A stretch of 64,000 nt of DNA from Nepenthes gracilis (GCA_033239525.1 BSYO01000014.1:5994536-6058535); one strand, 5' to 3'. Shown: positions 23,440 to 35,328, counted from the stretch's first letter. Translations and numbers: made by a program. The notes: generated from the letters alone by a model not told the origin.

Positions 23440-26400
23440 AATCAAAACCCATCTGTCTCTACGGGCATCCGCAACATGGGAAAACTCCAACTTTCCCTAC
23501 ACAGCAGCTGTGATCTGGCAGACCAATTGGGTTTTGTTTCGCGTGGAATCCTTAAAGATATGTTGGTTTCTTTCCCTCCAGATGTAGTAAACTGAGGCCG
23601 CGAGGGTGAGGCGGAAGGAGCGGGCTTTGAGGCTTTTACCCTTCCAACGATCGGCAGCCCACAAGACATTAGAGTGCTAGTCTGGATGAGGCCAGGAAAG
23701 GCCAGCCTTAAGGCGCATGAGGCGCTAGACGGTCGAGGAGAAAGGGCAGTCAAAGAAAAGATGGCTATGGCTTTCCCTGTCGTTAGAGCATAGAACACAA
23801 GTCATAGAGATGTGAAGGAAATGACTAACCCGATCTAAAGTGCTAAGCCTGCAACGAATAGCCAACCAAAGGATAAAGGTATAATCCGGAATGAACATGG
23901 GGCCCCAGATAAGGCCAGACCACTCTACCGCGTCTTTAGGTTCATGAAAAATCTCATAAGCGGGTTTGGTAGTGAAAATCCCAGAGCTATCAGCAGTCCA
24001 AAGGGCCACATCACTACGAGAAAGATCAGGGAGGTAGGGGGCATACGATCCGCGATACTTGCAACCTCCATATCAAACTGGTTTGGCCAACTCCAGACTC
24101 CATTAGTGATGATATCCTTAACTTTTGCATCAAGGAGCAACCCGGTGATACACCTGATCCTTTCGTCGAACCGATCACAGAGAGGGCCCAGCGGGTGCCA
24201 ATGGTCAAGCCAGAGGAAAGTATCCACTCCATTACCAATAAGGTAACGGATCTTAGGGCGGAGAGCATACTAGAGTTTCATCAGCTTTTTCCAGCTCCAA
24301 GGGGTTGAGTCTGGAACTTTGATAGTCCAAATGCAATGATCTTTGATACGGTGGAGGTAACACCAAGAAACCCAAATGGAGTCTGGATCTTTGGAGATGA
24401 TCCTCCGTAGCGACAGCAGTGCTTTTTGTTAGATGCAATCAGATTTTTAAAACCCAGGCCACCTTCCCCTTCGTGGTGCACACGTCCTTCCAGACAACTT
24501 TAGCAGAGTATGTACCTTCTAAGGAGCCATGCCACAGAAAGGAGCGAAGAGACTTGTCTATGCAGTTCAAGGTGGATTTGGGGAGGATGAACATGGATGC
24601 CCAATAGTTGTGGATAGTCGAGAGAATGGAAGAAATAAGCTGCAACCTACCAGGAAAAGAGAGCCAGCGATTCTTCCAAGATGAAATCCTAAGGTGAATA
24701 CGATCAAGGAGAGGCTTACAGTCGGAGCTAGAAGCTTCGTGGTGATAAGGGGGACTCCGAGATATCTGATAGGGAGAGTGCCTCTCTTGAACCCGAGAGT
24801 GTCAAGGATACCCTGAATGGTATCCTCACCAGCAGAACAGCAAAAAATCTCACTCTTATCTGGGTTGGGAGTGAGGCCGGACAGGCAACTGAAAATATTG
24901 AGACTCTCTTGAATAGCCTGAAAGGATTTGCAATTCGCTTTGGAGAAAAGTAGAAGATCATTAGCAAAGCCTAACATCACAATACGGGAGCTATCACATT
25001 TCCAGTGGAACTTAAAACTGGGTTAGTCCTAGCCATTCTATCCAGTATGCCATTTAGGACTTCCATCCCTAACACAAAAAGGTAGGGAGAGAGGGGGTCC
25101 CCCTGTCTAAGCCCTTTGGCCCCACGAAAAAACCCCACCAGCGTACCATTCAGAATAATAGAAAACGTGGTGGTGGTGATGCACTGCTTGATCCAATTGA
25201 CCATTGGGGGGAATTCATCAACTCAAGGACAGCTAGAATGAAGTCCCAATGGATGGAATCAATGGCCTTCATCAGGTCAACTTTAATTGCACAACGAGGG
25301 GCCCCCTTATTGAGGTGGTATTTATGAAGTAAATCCTGAGCAAGCAGAATATTATTTCCAATGTTCCGATCTGTGACGAAAGCAGTTTGGCACTTCCCAA
25401 CAAGGAAGGAGAGCGTATGTTGAAGGCGGGCGGCGATGATCTTTGAAATGATCTTATACATGACATTGCAGCATGCGATGGGATGGAAGTCGGAGACATT
25501 TGAGGGAGATTTGATCTTTGAAATTAAGCACAGCAAGGTTGCATTGATCTGCTTCAGGATTTTCCCATGAAGGAAGAAGTCTTGAACTGCTTCTACAATG
25601 GACGTACCAATTTCATTCCAAGCAGCTTTGAAAAATTTGGCAGAAAAGCCATCTGGACCTGGGGCTTTATTGTCATCGATCGAGAACAGCGCCAGGCGGA
25701 CTTCGTCGGTAGAGACAGGGTGACAAAGGCCCGGGTGGAGGGCATCTGGCACCGAATTGAGGATAAAAGGACGGAGGCTCTCCTTACAGAACGACCCGCC
25801 CTCTCTGCCAGTACCCGGGAGATGGGAAAAGTGATTGATAAAAAGGTGCTGCACTTCCTCCAAATTGTTGGTAGGAGAGCCATCCTCCTTGGTCAAGGAG
25901 AGGATCCTATTTCTATTAAACTTATTGTCAATGGATTGAAAGAAATAATTCGAACATTGATCCCCATCCTTGATCCATCTAATCTTCGCCTTTTGCTGAA
26001 GGAACTCACTCTCAATTTTCAAGGCTCTCCGATAATCAGCTTTTAACCTTTCTTCTTCATTAGCCACAAGCTGAGAGCCAACAGGAGGACAGATCCTCTG
26101 GAAGTCCTCAAGCTTCGATCTAGTATGAGCGATCTCTTCATGAACATTATCCAAATTTCAGTTTAACTCTTTCAACTTGTCCTTGAGAAGACGAAGTTTA
26201 GAGACAATCCGGAACATGGGAACGCCCTGGACACTGCTACTTCAGCAGTGACGAACAATGGGAAGGAAATGGGGATGAAGCACAAGGTAGTTATTGAAGC
26301 GGAAACTTCCAGCATGAGGGGGCTTCCAAATAAAAGGGGAGAGAATGCATGGAGAGTGGTCCGAGAGCCTAGCAGGGGGAAAGGAGGCTAAGGAGAGAAT

Positions 26401-27036
26401 CTCTGAAATCCAAGGACCATTTACAACCACTCTATCCAGCTTGCGGAAGACTCGAGATCCAGGATCTCTACCATCATTCCAAGTGAAGAAAGTGCCATTA
26501 AAGCTCAGATCTTGAAGCTCACAATCAATGAGGCAACTGTCTAGAGCTCTGGCACTAATCCCTTGCCAGCAGCCCCCTAGGTTTTCAGAAGGAGCTCTAA
26601 TAGCATTAAAGTCCCCCAAAGCAGCCAAGGGTTTGTCGGAGATAAGGTGGTGGATAGCTCGCAGCTCATTCCAGAGGGATCTCCTGTCAATTTTCAGGTT
26701 AGAGGCATAAATGAATGAAATAAAACAGGAGTGATTATTGAGTTTATTAAGAATTTTACAGTGGATGATTTGTGCAGTTTTTGATAAAATGCTCAAATCA
26801 ACAAAAGTAGCATCCCAACCGATCCAAATGCGACCAGAAGGGGTGGCAAAGTAATTCCACTCCCAATTCCAGGAAGGCATCAGCAATTTGGAAATATGGG
26901 CAGCCTTAATTTCTCTAACCCGCATTTCCACAAGAACAACGATAGCGCATTTAGTGGATAAGATAAATTGCTTGACATCTTGGATCTTGGGATCCCCATT
27001 CAGCCCCCGAACATTCCAGCAAGCAACGCTAACCAT
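23440..27036 (-). pseudogene. LINE ORF2: endonuclease, reverse transcriptase, zinc-finger tail
   Basis: Starts at 27,036. The endonuclease (26,242-27,036) keeps CWNVRGLN, the glutamate of VEMRV, FIYAS, GDFNAIR, KLDRVV and SDHSP, so all its usual active-site positions are visible. The same frame runs on through TGA codons near 26,242 and 26,157 into RT (25,150-26,154) with DNKAPGPDGF, QTAFVTDRNIGNN and KVDLMKAIDSIHWDF. Frameshifts near 25,200 and 24,980 lead to GLRQGDPLSPYLF and then GFANDLLLFS, where the catalytic pair normally FADD reads FAND. The zf-RVT-like end lies at about 23,725-24,009. It would nick target DNA and copy LINE RNA; as written it cannot be active. Confidence 0.88.
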
Positions 27037-29055
27037 GGGACTTGAAAGTAAGGGAATGTCTTCTTTTAGGCCCCTTGGGATTTTTCAAAATTGATTTAGG
27101 CTGGAAAGAAACATTCGTTTTCTCAATGGGGGGAGGGGGAGGACAGCCTGACTGCTTGGTGGCCGAATCTATAGAGACTTCAGCCTCCTGCAGTTGCAAA
27201 GAATACAAGCTACCAGTCAAAGATGCGCATGAGGGGGCAGCTTTCGGTAGAGAGTCAGCACTCAGAGGGAGCTCACAAGGAGGAACATCCTGGCCGCCGC
27301 ATCTGCTATCATGCGCAAGGCCACAGATCACAAGTGGGGATTCAGATTGAGGAATCCCAACTTCATCTGCGGGGGCCTAAGTAACCGGTACAGTTGCCAC
27401 AGGGGCCGTACTGGAAATCGAAGTGTGACTAGATACTTCATTATCCAGTGCCTCATCCATGCACTCAGGCAGGATGGATTCCTCAAGACTTTGCAGGGCT
27501 GCAAAGGTATTTGAGGTTGACACAGCGCCAGCTATCTTCACACCAGTCTCAGCAGTGCTAGCCAAGTTCCTAGGCCATATACCTTCCCGGACCATGCCTG
27601 CTAGAGCAGAAGGCGAAAGGCGACCAGAAGGTTTGGGTTTAGAGGGTGATTTCCTCTGGGTCTTGGAGCGGTGAGGGATCGGGATAGGGTCCCCCTGACC
27701 AGGTTTCTAGGAGTATTCCACAGCCACATCGACACCCTGGGAAGAGCCAATTTTTGTACCAAGATTGACTCTGATACAATCAAACAAATGGGAAGGGGCT
27801 GAGATTTCGACGTAGATACGGGCTACCTTTAGTCGGTCCCTCTTGGCAGTTGCAGGATCTAATTAGAGGGGTTTACCAATGGCGCTGGCAATCCAGTTGA
27901 GCCCAAGGGGAGTCCAGAACTGCACCGGCACCCCTTTTTGATGAATCCAAATAGGGAATGAGTTATGGTCTTCCTTGGTGAGTACCTAGTTCGGGGACCA
28001 TTTCTTAAGAAAGAAAGGTCACCCAGCAAAGGTCCAGGGACCGTGATGCAGACATTCCTGCATTTGGTCAACACTGGCAAACTGAAATAGGAAGAAGCCG
28101 TTTTTCATTTCGGCAACGTGGGAGATCCCAAACTTAGCCCAAATTTTTTGGGCAATGTGGTTAACAATAAATAAGTTTAGGGGAGATTCATAGAAGTAGC
28201 CCACAAGAGCATCCTTCCAATCATCATCGCCCTGTTGAATAACCTCAGCAGGGGGGAAGAGCTCCACGACAGAGCCAGAAGGGGTTGGGGGAGGGAACTA
28301 CTTAAGCAATGTACCCGAAGCCTTGTTGTCCTAGCTGACGATGGCAGCCCACGAGGGCGAGGGGTGAGCGTCCAACTTTGAGGGAACAGCCACCGGAGGT
28401 TGACTCGGATTAGACCTAGAGGTGGAATACAGAGAAGGGGCACCAAAGGAGGCGGATTCAGCTTGAGGTGGAATTTTAATAACCATGCTAGGGCAAGACC
28501 TTGTGTTGCTGATGGATATTTGCATGGGAATATTCTACTGATTTTCGTGGAATGATGTATGCTGGGAGGAACTGTGCTGATGCCCACTGGATGTGCCTTT
28601 GGCCACCGCTCTGCTGGTTTACTGATTTTTGGATATGATGCCCACTAGTTGTTAGACCTTGTGTTGTGTGTCATTATTTTTGTGTGTATTTTGATGTACT
28701 AACTGCTCGGGGTATGCCCTAGCACTTGATGCATTATCTCCAAGTCAAAATACTTGAAATTAATGCATACTCTATGTAATTTTTTCTCCCATTAATCCAA
28801 AATACTTACTTAACAAAAAAAAATGCTAAGGCAAGACGCGCGACCAGGACCACTAGTCCCGGAACTCACAGAACCCAGCAGAGGACCGGAAGCAGCAGAG
28901 GGGGGGAGGAACAGAGTGGAGGTGATTGAAGGAGAGATGGGGAAGAGGGACGAGAGGGGATCGAGAGGGGTTTGACAGATGGGCGAGGAAAGACGGGAGG
29001 GAGGGAATATTTGGGAGAGGAGCAGGAGAGGGAGCAAATGACCGGCGCCATGGGC
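27037..29055 (-). pseudogene. LINE ORF1 (DUF4283-type RNA-binding protein), broken
   Basis: The clearest part is 28,019-28,267 (minus): ALVGYFYESPLNLFIVNHIA followed by QKIWAKFGISHVAEMKNGFF and HHGPWTFAG, the DUF4283 pattern of plant LINE ORF1. It continues after a frame change with a PLGLNWIASAIGKPL segment (about 27,870-27,915), homologous to the ORF1 piece in the LINE at 36,020-38,996. The C-terminal linker is seen at 27,029-27,331. The N-terminal part, ending PSPSWAAIVS (about 28,335), is split by a short LINE at 28,500-28,822; the frame agrees on both sides of that insertion. ORF1 proteins bind element RNA. Confidence 0.75.
28500..28822 (+). mobile_element. Short 5'-truncated LINE nested in LINE ORF1
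   Basis: ATGCTAGGGCAAGAC (28,485-28,499) is repeated as ATGCTAAGGCAAGAC (28,823-28,837), a 15-base target duplication with one mismatch. The 323-bp insert is the last part of the shared LINE tail (CTGCTCGGGGTATGCCCTAG, CCCATTAATCC, then ACTTACTTAAC plus 9 A) and is very similar to 19,985-20,267. It points opposite to its host LINE and is younger than it. Confidence 0.9.
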
Positions 29056-29255
29056 ACCAGCGAGAAGCAGGAGGAGGCGGGAATAGGGCAATGGGCGAAG
29101 GATTTAAATTTGGGGTAGAGAGAAGGCAGAGCTTCTCTCTCTAAGGGTTAAAGGGAATTTTACTTCTCATCATCAGATTGCAGAACTGGTGTGCCCAAGC
29201 TGATGTTGGCTTGCGAGTCAGACTTTCTTCAGAGGAGATGGCTCGAATTCCTTGA

Positions 29256-29877
29256 TCCTCGCAATGATGGGATAGACGATCGTTCACGCTTGATCGACTT
29301 CCCAAAGGGGACAAGACCTTCAAGCTTGTAGGGCAGTCGCATTTTGTTCGTTTTTTCTGTGCATAGCTTTTTAAGTTGAACTTTGTAATCGCCAACTTAA
29401 ATGAAGAATACTTTCTTTTCACTTTGCTCTCTTCCTCTCTTTTCTTTATATGATATGGATCTTATCATTATGTGGGCTAAGCTGTCTTGCTATTATCGTC
29501 AAGGCTCGCTTCAGGAGCCTCTTGCGCTGTGCTTGTCATTCAGTTGATGATGTCATCGCATCTTGTGTGTAATGGGATGCTGTGTCCAATGAATCAGATG
29601 TCGTCGAATGCCCGGTGGAGTCTGTCAAGGGCCATCTAGGTTTTGAGGTCATAGTAGCCGAACTCTGGGTCTTAGGCCGTTGCGCACATGACACCGTCTC
29701 GACGCTCGACCCTGCTCACAGTGTCGTCGCTTTCGTTTGCGTGATCCTAGCCCACCAACTGTTGTTAACTGAGGGTGAACTCTTCTCCTGAGAAGGTCAC
29801 TGCACGCCTGCCATTTAGGCTCCTAAGGTTTTGATGGCCATTCCACTGGGAGCTTCTGGAGGCACCTGGCTTGGTTG
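29256..29877 (+). other. 3' flank of the antisense ORF
   Basis: No gene. T-rich segments with TTTGTAATCGCC and AATGAAGAATAC (about 29,370-29,410) look like a plant polyadenylation region for the ORF ending at 29,255. The rest is GC-balanced spacer between the two opposed coding regions of the Tat-type element. Confidence 0.4.
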
Positions 29878-30245
29878 TTCGACTGCATTCGGGCCACTTG
29901 GCGCAGAGCCAAGGTCATGTGGCTGCTAAGAGCCATCTGGCACGAAGACGAAGTTTAAAGTTCAATTGCAGGTGGGTCGCTCAGCACAAGGTCGAGGTTT
30001 CACAGCCGATAAGGGCTTTTCGGCGTAGTGTTGAAGTTCAAAATTCGACCGCATGTGGGCCGCTCGGTGGGAGGTCAAGGTTCTGTGGCTACTAAGGGCC
30101 TTTCAACACGGAGCCAAAGTTCAAAATTCGACCGCATGTGAGCTGCTCGTTACGGGGCCAAGGCTTTGTGGCCGCTAAGGGCCTTTCAACGTGGGAGCCG
30201 AAATTCGAAATTCGACTGCATCTGGGCCGCTCGACATGGGACAAA
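29878..30245. repeat. Tandem repeat of about 88 bp, roughly four units
   Basis: Units share TTCGACCGCATGTGGGCCGC (plus variants at about 30,037, 30,127 and 30,212) and a second block AAGGGCCTTTCAACACGGAG (about 30,088 and 30,178). The first unit (from about 29,878) is the most diverged. It lies just downstream of the Tat-type integrase end, where such elements often carry tandem repeats. Confidence 0.7.
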
Positions 30246-30489
30246 GCTTTCATTTTACAAGTGGACGAACATCCTCTTGACTTAGGGGCAGTATAGGCCA
30301 TTTATATTTTTTTGGAAATGGCAAGCAAGCACACACCCATATGAACGATCAGATAAGTAGATAGAAATAATAATTTTATTAATCGAAACATGATACATGT
30401 ACAAGCATTCAAATTCATGTATGCACAACTTACCCAAGTGTGTGTGTGCCTCATTGGTAGTACTTTTTAATGTGGGTGGCATTCCAGGT

Positions 30490-33400
30490 CTAAGGGACTA
30501 ATTTGCCATCCTGGGTGCACAACATGTACACTCCATTCCGGAGGATCGCCGAGACAAGGAATGGGCTCTCCCAGTTTGGGAAGAGCTTATTGCTGTGGGC
30601 GATCTTGCCCGTTACATCTACACTCTGGAGGACCAGATCCCCGACCTTGAGCGGGCAACCCTTCAACCGCTTATTGTAGTATCGAGCAATGCGCTGCTTG
30701 TAGGCTTCCGTCCTTAAGCATGCCACATCGCAAACTTCCCGGAGCAGGTCCAGGCACTCTCTGAGCCACTGGGAATTGCTACTAGGGCCGAAGCATTCAA
30801 TTTGAAGGCTGGGAAGCCCCACTTCAACAAGGACTACTGCTTTAAACCCGTAGCAGAGGCTAAAGGGCATCTCCCGCACGGGTTCCTGCTGGGGCGTGCG
30901 ATATGACCAAAACACAGAAAGTAACTCATTGGCCTAGGAGCTTCCTGCATCCTCGAGTTTGGTCTTCTATCCATGCAATAGCATTCAGTTGGTCACCTCA
31001 ACCTAGCCGTTAGCTTGCAAGTATGCCATGGACGTGTGGACCAATCTAATGCTTTATGGAGGCCAAGGGCATGGGCCTAAGGATATCGAGCCCCCATTGT
31101 GCGAATGGCTACGGGGCCTGCAAGCTCTGCAGCTCCGTGTGCAACTCGTAGCTCAGGGATCCATGGACTTGGCAGTTCTCGCACTTCTTGACAAAGTCCA
31201 TGGTGTCTCTCTTCATCGTGGGCCAAAATAAACCTTGTCGCATAATTCTGAATGCGAGGTTTTTCCCTTCAAAGTGCGAGCCACACACGCTATGGTAGAC
31301 TTCACCCAGCGCGTATTCGACTTCTTGCGACATGAGGCATTTCAGGTAGGGAGTCGAATATCCCCGCAGGTATAGTCTCCCGTCGATGATCGTGTACTTG
31401 CCAACTGTCTTCTTTATCCGCTTGGCCTCTCCGGGGTCTTCGGACAATGCTCCATCCGTTAGGTACTTTCAGTACAGCGTCATCTAGTTATTGTCTTCAA
31501 CGATCTATAGCACCTCAAGTTTCGGGCCGTCGATGCTAGGGACGGCCAGAACCTCCTGCATGCTCCTGGCATACTACTCCTAGATCCTGTCGCTACGTCC
31601 TTGGCCAACTAGTTGGCCTTCAAGTTCTCTGCTCTCGAGATGTGCTCAATTTCAAACTTTTCGAATGCCTGAGCTTAGGCCTTTGCCTTTGCTATGTATT
31701 TAGCGAGCTGCAGGTTGGATGCCTCAAAGACTCCATGGATCTCATTGACCACAAACTCCGAATGCTGCACACGACCAACGCTCTTACCGAGTGTTCCCTG
31801 GTCAGCCTGAGCCCTGCAAGGAGGGCTTTGTACTCTACCACTTGTTGGTGGTTGGGAATCTAAGCGTGAGGGAGTACTTGATTTTTGAGCCGTTGGGTGC
31901 TCCGAGCATGACTCCGGCCCCACTACCTATTTGCATGGCCAATCTGTTGATGTTGAGAGTCCACACAGGGACGCTCATAGTGTCTGCGTCGTTGGTCTAG
32001 TCTGGGGCGTCGAAGACTGGTGTCGCCATCTCGACTACGAAGTCTGCGAGGGCTTGTCCCTTAAAGGTTAGCCTCGGTCGAAACCCCACGTCGGATTCGC
32101 CCAACTCTATGGCCCACTTGATCAATCGTCCAGACGTCTCAGACTTTTGTAAGATTGCCTTCAGAGGCTGGTCAGTCAGTACGACGATTTGATACGCTTG
32201 AAAGTACGGCCTTAGCTTTCGGGTGGAGTAGATGAGAGCCAAGGTGATTCTCTTGGTGTGAGGGTACCAGGACTCTGTGTCCATCAGCACCTTGCTCGCA
32301 TAATACACGGGCCACTACACGTTCCTCTACTGTCTAATAAGGACTAAATTGAGAGCCGTGTCTAACACAGCTAGGTAGAAATATAGGTCCTCACCCTCCG
32401 ATGGGGGAGGCTAAGATCAAAGGATTAGTGAGATACTCTTTTAGCTCCTGGAATGCTATCTCGCACTCGTCCATTCATTGGAACCCGGTTAACTTTGTCC
32501 CTCTGAGGGTCATGAAGAAGGGTAGATACTTCTCCGTAAACTTAGCAAGGAATTGTGAGAGGGCGGTGAGTTGTCCCGTGAGCTTCTGGACTTCCTTCAC
32601 GGTCCACGGAGGGGTTATGTTAAGGATGGCTTTGATTTTATCCAGGTTCGCTTCGATGCAGCGGTGGGACACTATGAAGGCAAGGAAGTTTTTGGAGGTC
32701 ACCCCGAACACGCACTTGGCTGGGTTGAGCTTCATCCTGTGGGCTCAAACCACCTAGAGGATTTCTGTCATATCACGAATGTGGTCGTCGACTACTTTAC
32801 TTTTGATGAGTATATCGTCTATGTATGCCTTCATATTTCTACCGATCTGGGCTTTGAACATCTTATTCACCAGCCGCTGGTAAGTCGCGTCGACGTTCTT
32901 CAAACCAAAGGGTATGACCTTGTAATAATATGTTTCTTAATCAGTCATGAATGAGGTGTACTCCTCATTGTCATGATTCATCCTTATTTAGTTGTAGCCT
33001 CAATAGGCATTCATAAAGCTTAGGAGTTCATGCTCGAATTCGAAGTCCAACAGCCGGTCAATCCGAGGAAGCGAGAAGCTGTCTTTCAGGCAGGCCTTGT
33101 TCAAGTTGGTAAAGTCGACGCATATCCGCCCTTTCCACTGCTTTTCTTGACGAGTATGATGTTCGAAAGCCAATCCAGATATTTGACTTCCCTTATGAAT
33201 CTGGTGTCTAGCAGCTTCTTCACCTCTTCCCTTATGGCTACCAGTTTTTCAATGGAGTGGTTCCTGTACTGCCTGACAGGCTTGTGATCAGGGTCGAGGC
33301 TCAACTTATGGATCATTACTTTGACAAGTATCCCGAGTATATCATCAGGAATTCACACGAAGACATTGGAGTTTCACTTGAGGAAGACCACGAGTTGGCT

Positions 33401-34256
33401 TGGGTTTAGCGCGGAGAGGGATCCGCTGATATGCACGCACTTCTCCAGTTTGCTAGGGTCCAAGGGGACTAGTTTCATTGCCTTTCCTGACTGAGCCTGT
33501 TACAACGATGCCTCATCACGGAAGTCTAGGTTCTCCGTTGGTCTGCTTGAGCAGCGAGGGTGACCTGGGATAGGTAGCACGTTTATCCCATTATCTGATC
33601 TCCTAGCACCTCGCCGACCCCATATGGGGTTGGGAACTTCACCTTCAAGTGAGAGATTGATTTTGTGACCCCAAAGGTGGCCAGGAATGGTCAGCGTAGA
33701 ATGGCATTGTAAGCCGATGGCAGGTCGATAATGAGGAACATAAGTGTGCACGTAGCTATATGAGGCTGAGTTCCCATTATGACCTCTAGTTGAATCTCTC
33801 CCTACACGGGTATTGGTTCATTGTCTAGGCCATAGAGAGGTCCTTCTGCTACTCTCATCTGATTCTTTTTTAAACCATGCTTAAAAAATATATCAAGGTA
33901 TAACAAATCGTGAAAGCTTCAATTATCAATAAAAACTCGTCTCAATTGGTAGTCAAATATACCGTCTGAGACGAGGGTTGATACAACAAGAGGGTCTGAA
34001 CGAGGGAAAGTTACATGTGTCATATCGTCATCACTAAAACTAATGACATTAGTCCTAACTCCTACTCTTGCTCTCTTGTTGTTGGACGCGGCCTTGGGCC
34101 AATTACGGTCACTACTTCTGGTCGGCCTACTCGAGATCGTGCTGATGACGCCAGTGGCAACTCGGTTCCTTAATGGATCTTTGGCTTCGTCGTTAGTGGC
34201 ATCGGGGGCTTGCCTCAAGCTTTTCAAGAATTGAGTGAGGTGCCCACGGCAGATCA
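30490..34256 (-). pseudogene. Tat/Retand-type pol: protease, RT, RNase H, integrase with core deletion
   Basis: Minus strand. The protease region ends DGIFDYQLRRVFIDN followed by a stop where the active-site glycine would come (about 33,919). RT N-terminus KKLLDTRFIREVKYLDWLSN is at 33,101-33,316 and the RT C-terminus at 32,475-32,735. RNase H starts YYASKVLMDTESWYPHTKR (31,997-32,308); a second, weaker RNase H-like stretch is at 31,675-31,923. Integrase zinc-binding part with VKKCENCQVHG is at 31,109-31,447; integrase C-terminus with YYNKRLKGCPLKVGDLVL at 30,490-30,915. Only about 190 bases lie between the two integrase parts, too few for the catalytic core. Many stops; inactive. Confidence 0.82.
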
Positions 34257-35328
34257 AGTATTTGATTTCCCTCTACAGGGTCCGACAGTCTTCCGTCGTA
34301 TGCCCCAAAGACCGATGGTAGTCACAATACTTCATCCGGTCTTCGGCCTCTGGGTTCTTTGGCATTTTGGTCCGCTTCAAGAACTTCTCATCTTGAATCT
34401 TTATCAGAATGTTTTGGCGAGTATCGTTCAGGGAAGTGAGGGTCAGGGGCCTGTACTCCCTTGGGACACTCAGTTTGGACCTCAGTTGTTTGCATGGTTC
34501 TTGAGAGTGGCCGCCATCTCCATTTCTCTTCTTTCTAGCGGCCAATCCTTCCGGTTGTCGGTCCACATATTTGGAACGTTTAGCCTCGTTGGCCTCCTCG
34601 GCGACAATGTAGGCCCGAGCGATGGTCTCAACTTCACAGAAGGATTAGGGGTGCCAGCGTGCCAGGTGCTTGAAGAACTCTCTAGCTGCTAATGTGGCGA
34701 TGAAGGCGCTCAGCTTTATTTCGTCGGAGAGTTGGGGGATTCAGCGAGTTTTGGCAGTGAAGTAGTTGAGGAACCACTTTAAACTCTCCTCTGACTTCTG
34801 GCATAGGTAGACAAGGTGCCAGGGTTACTTCTCTTCTCTCTGATTAGAAGCAAATTGGCACATGAATTAGTCTGCGAGCTCATCGAAGGAGCAAGTAGAG
34901 TTGGGCCGAAGGCTATGAAACCAGAGCTTTGTGTTCCCCTTGAGCATTAAGGGAAAGTACTGGCACATGATAGCCTCGCTCACTCTATGAATGGTTAGCA
35001 ACATGCAAAAGTAGTTCAGGTGGTCCATCAGGTCTGTACTCCTATCGTATGGATCCAGCATAGGCATTTTAAACTTGAGGGGGAGTGGTTGCGTCCGGAT
35101 GTCCATGGGAAGCGGCAACCTCTGTAGGTTGAGCACTTGTCGTCTGAGCTCCCCCTTGAACACGTGCTGCCATATCTTTTTCACTTTCTCCTCTATCAGA
35201 GTGGTGGACCCGCTCATCTTCGCATTGATAAAGTCTCGAAGTTTGAAGTTCTCTTGGGGGTCACGTAGGTCGTAGCGACTACCAGCACGGGGTGGTTGCG
35301 TACTGCATGAGCCCTCTCCTCTGGTCAT
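34257..35328 (-). pseudogene. Tat/Retand-type gag
   Basis: The capsid-like part (34,867-35,328) contains PLKFKMPMLDPYDRSTDLMD and GNTKLWFHSLRPNSTCSFDE, a typical retrotransposon Gag pattern of this lineage. The C-terminal zinc knuckle is at 34,273-34,566, with YCDYHRSLGHTTEDC. The two parts are in different frames, and the link between them (34,570-34,866) is broken. The start is uncertain: the open frame begins at 35,328, but the leader up to 35,787 may hold more N-terminal codons. Confidence 0.78.

Larger units (their letters stand above)
22055..29164 (-). mobile_element. L1-type LINE, near full length, degenerate
   Basis: Inserted in the coiled-coil end of the antisense ORF. TCTCATCATC occurs on both sides (22,045-22,054 and 29,165-29,174), and the host reading frame is continuous across the empty site. 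On the minus strand the order is leader (about 29,164-29,060), ORF1, ORF2 with endonuclease and RT, and a 3' region ending in an A tail (T tract at 22,055-22,064). The 3' region holds a tandem duplication at 22,799-23,350 and a second internal T tract near 22,660, which may mark another small insertion. The only LINE in the window with ORF2; it is broken by stops, frameshifts and an altered catalytic residue. Confidence 0.85.
20357..29255 (+). pseudogene. Antisense extra ORF: 'putative gypsy type transposon' domain protein, split by a LINE
   Basis: Starts MEKKKSSPSFSI at 20,357. A one-base frame change near 20,517 (in a C/G run) moves into GFITMYEHNLRDVLRFPM and PRLHPNAIRYLVFFCFFARL, the pattern of Pfam PF04195. 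Coding character continues with several stops to about 21,715. A probable intron follows (donor GTATGATG at about 21,763, acceptor TTTTGCAG at about 21,874), then a glutamine/glutamate-rich coiled coil to 22,054. There a 7.1-kb LINE interrupts it. Beyond the LINE, 29,175-29,255 continues the same frame to a TGA at 29,253-29,255. The function of this domain is unknown; it is found in plant Tat-lineage elements. Opposite in strand to the gag-pol at 30,490-35,328. Confidence 0.6.

Noticed and set aside
28810..29091. Proline/serine/leucine-rich 93-codon frame as a host gene
   Set aside because: It lies in the leader and N-terminal ORF1 region of the LINE and is in phase with ORF1 beyond the nested insertion.
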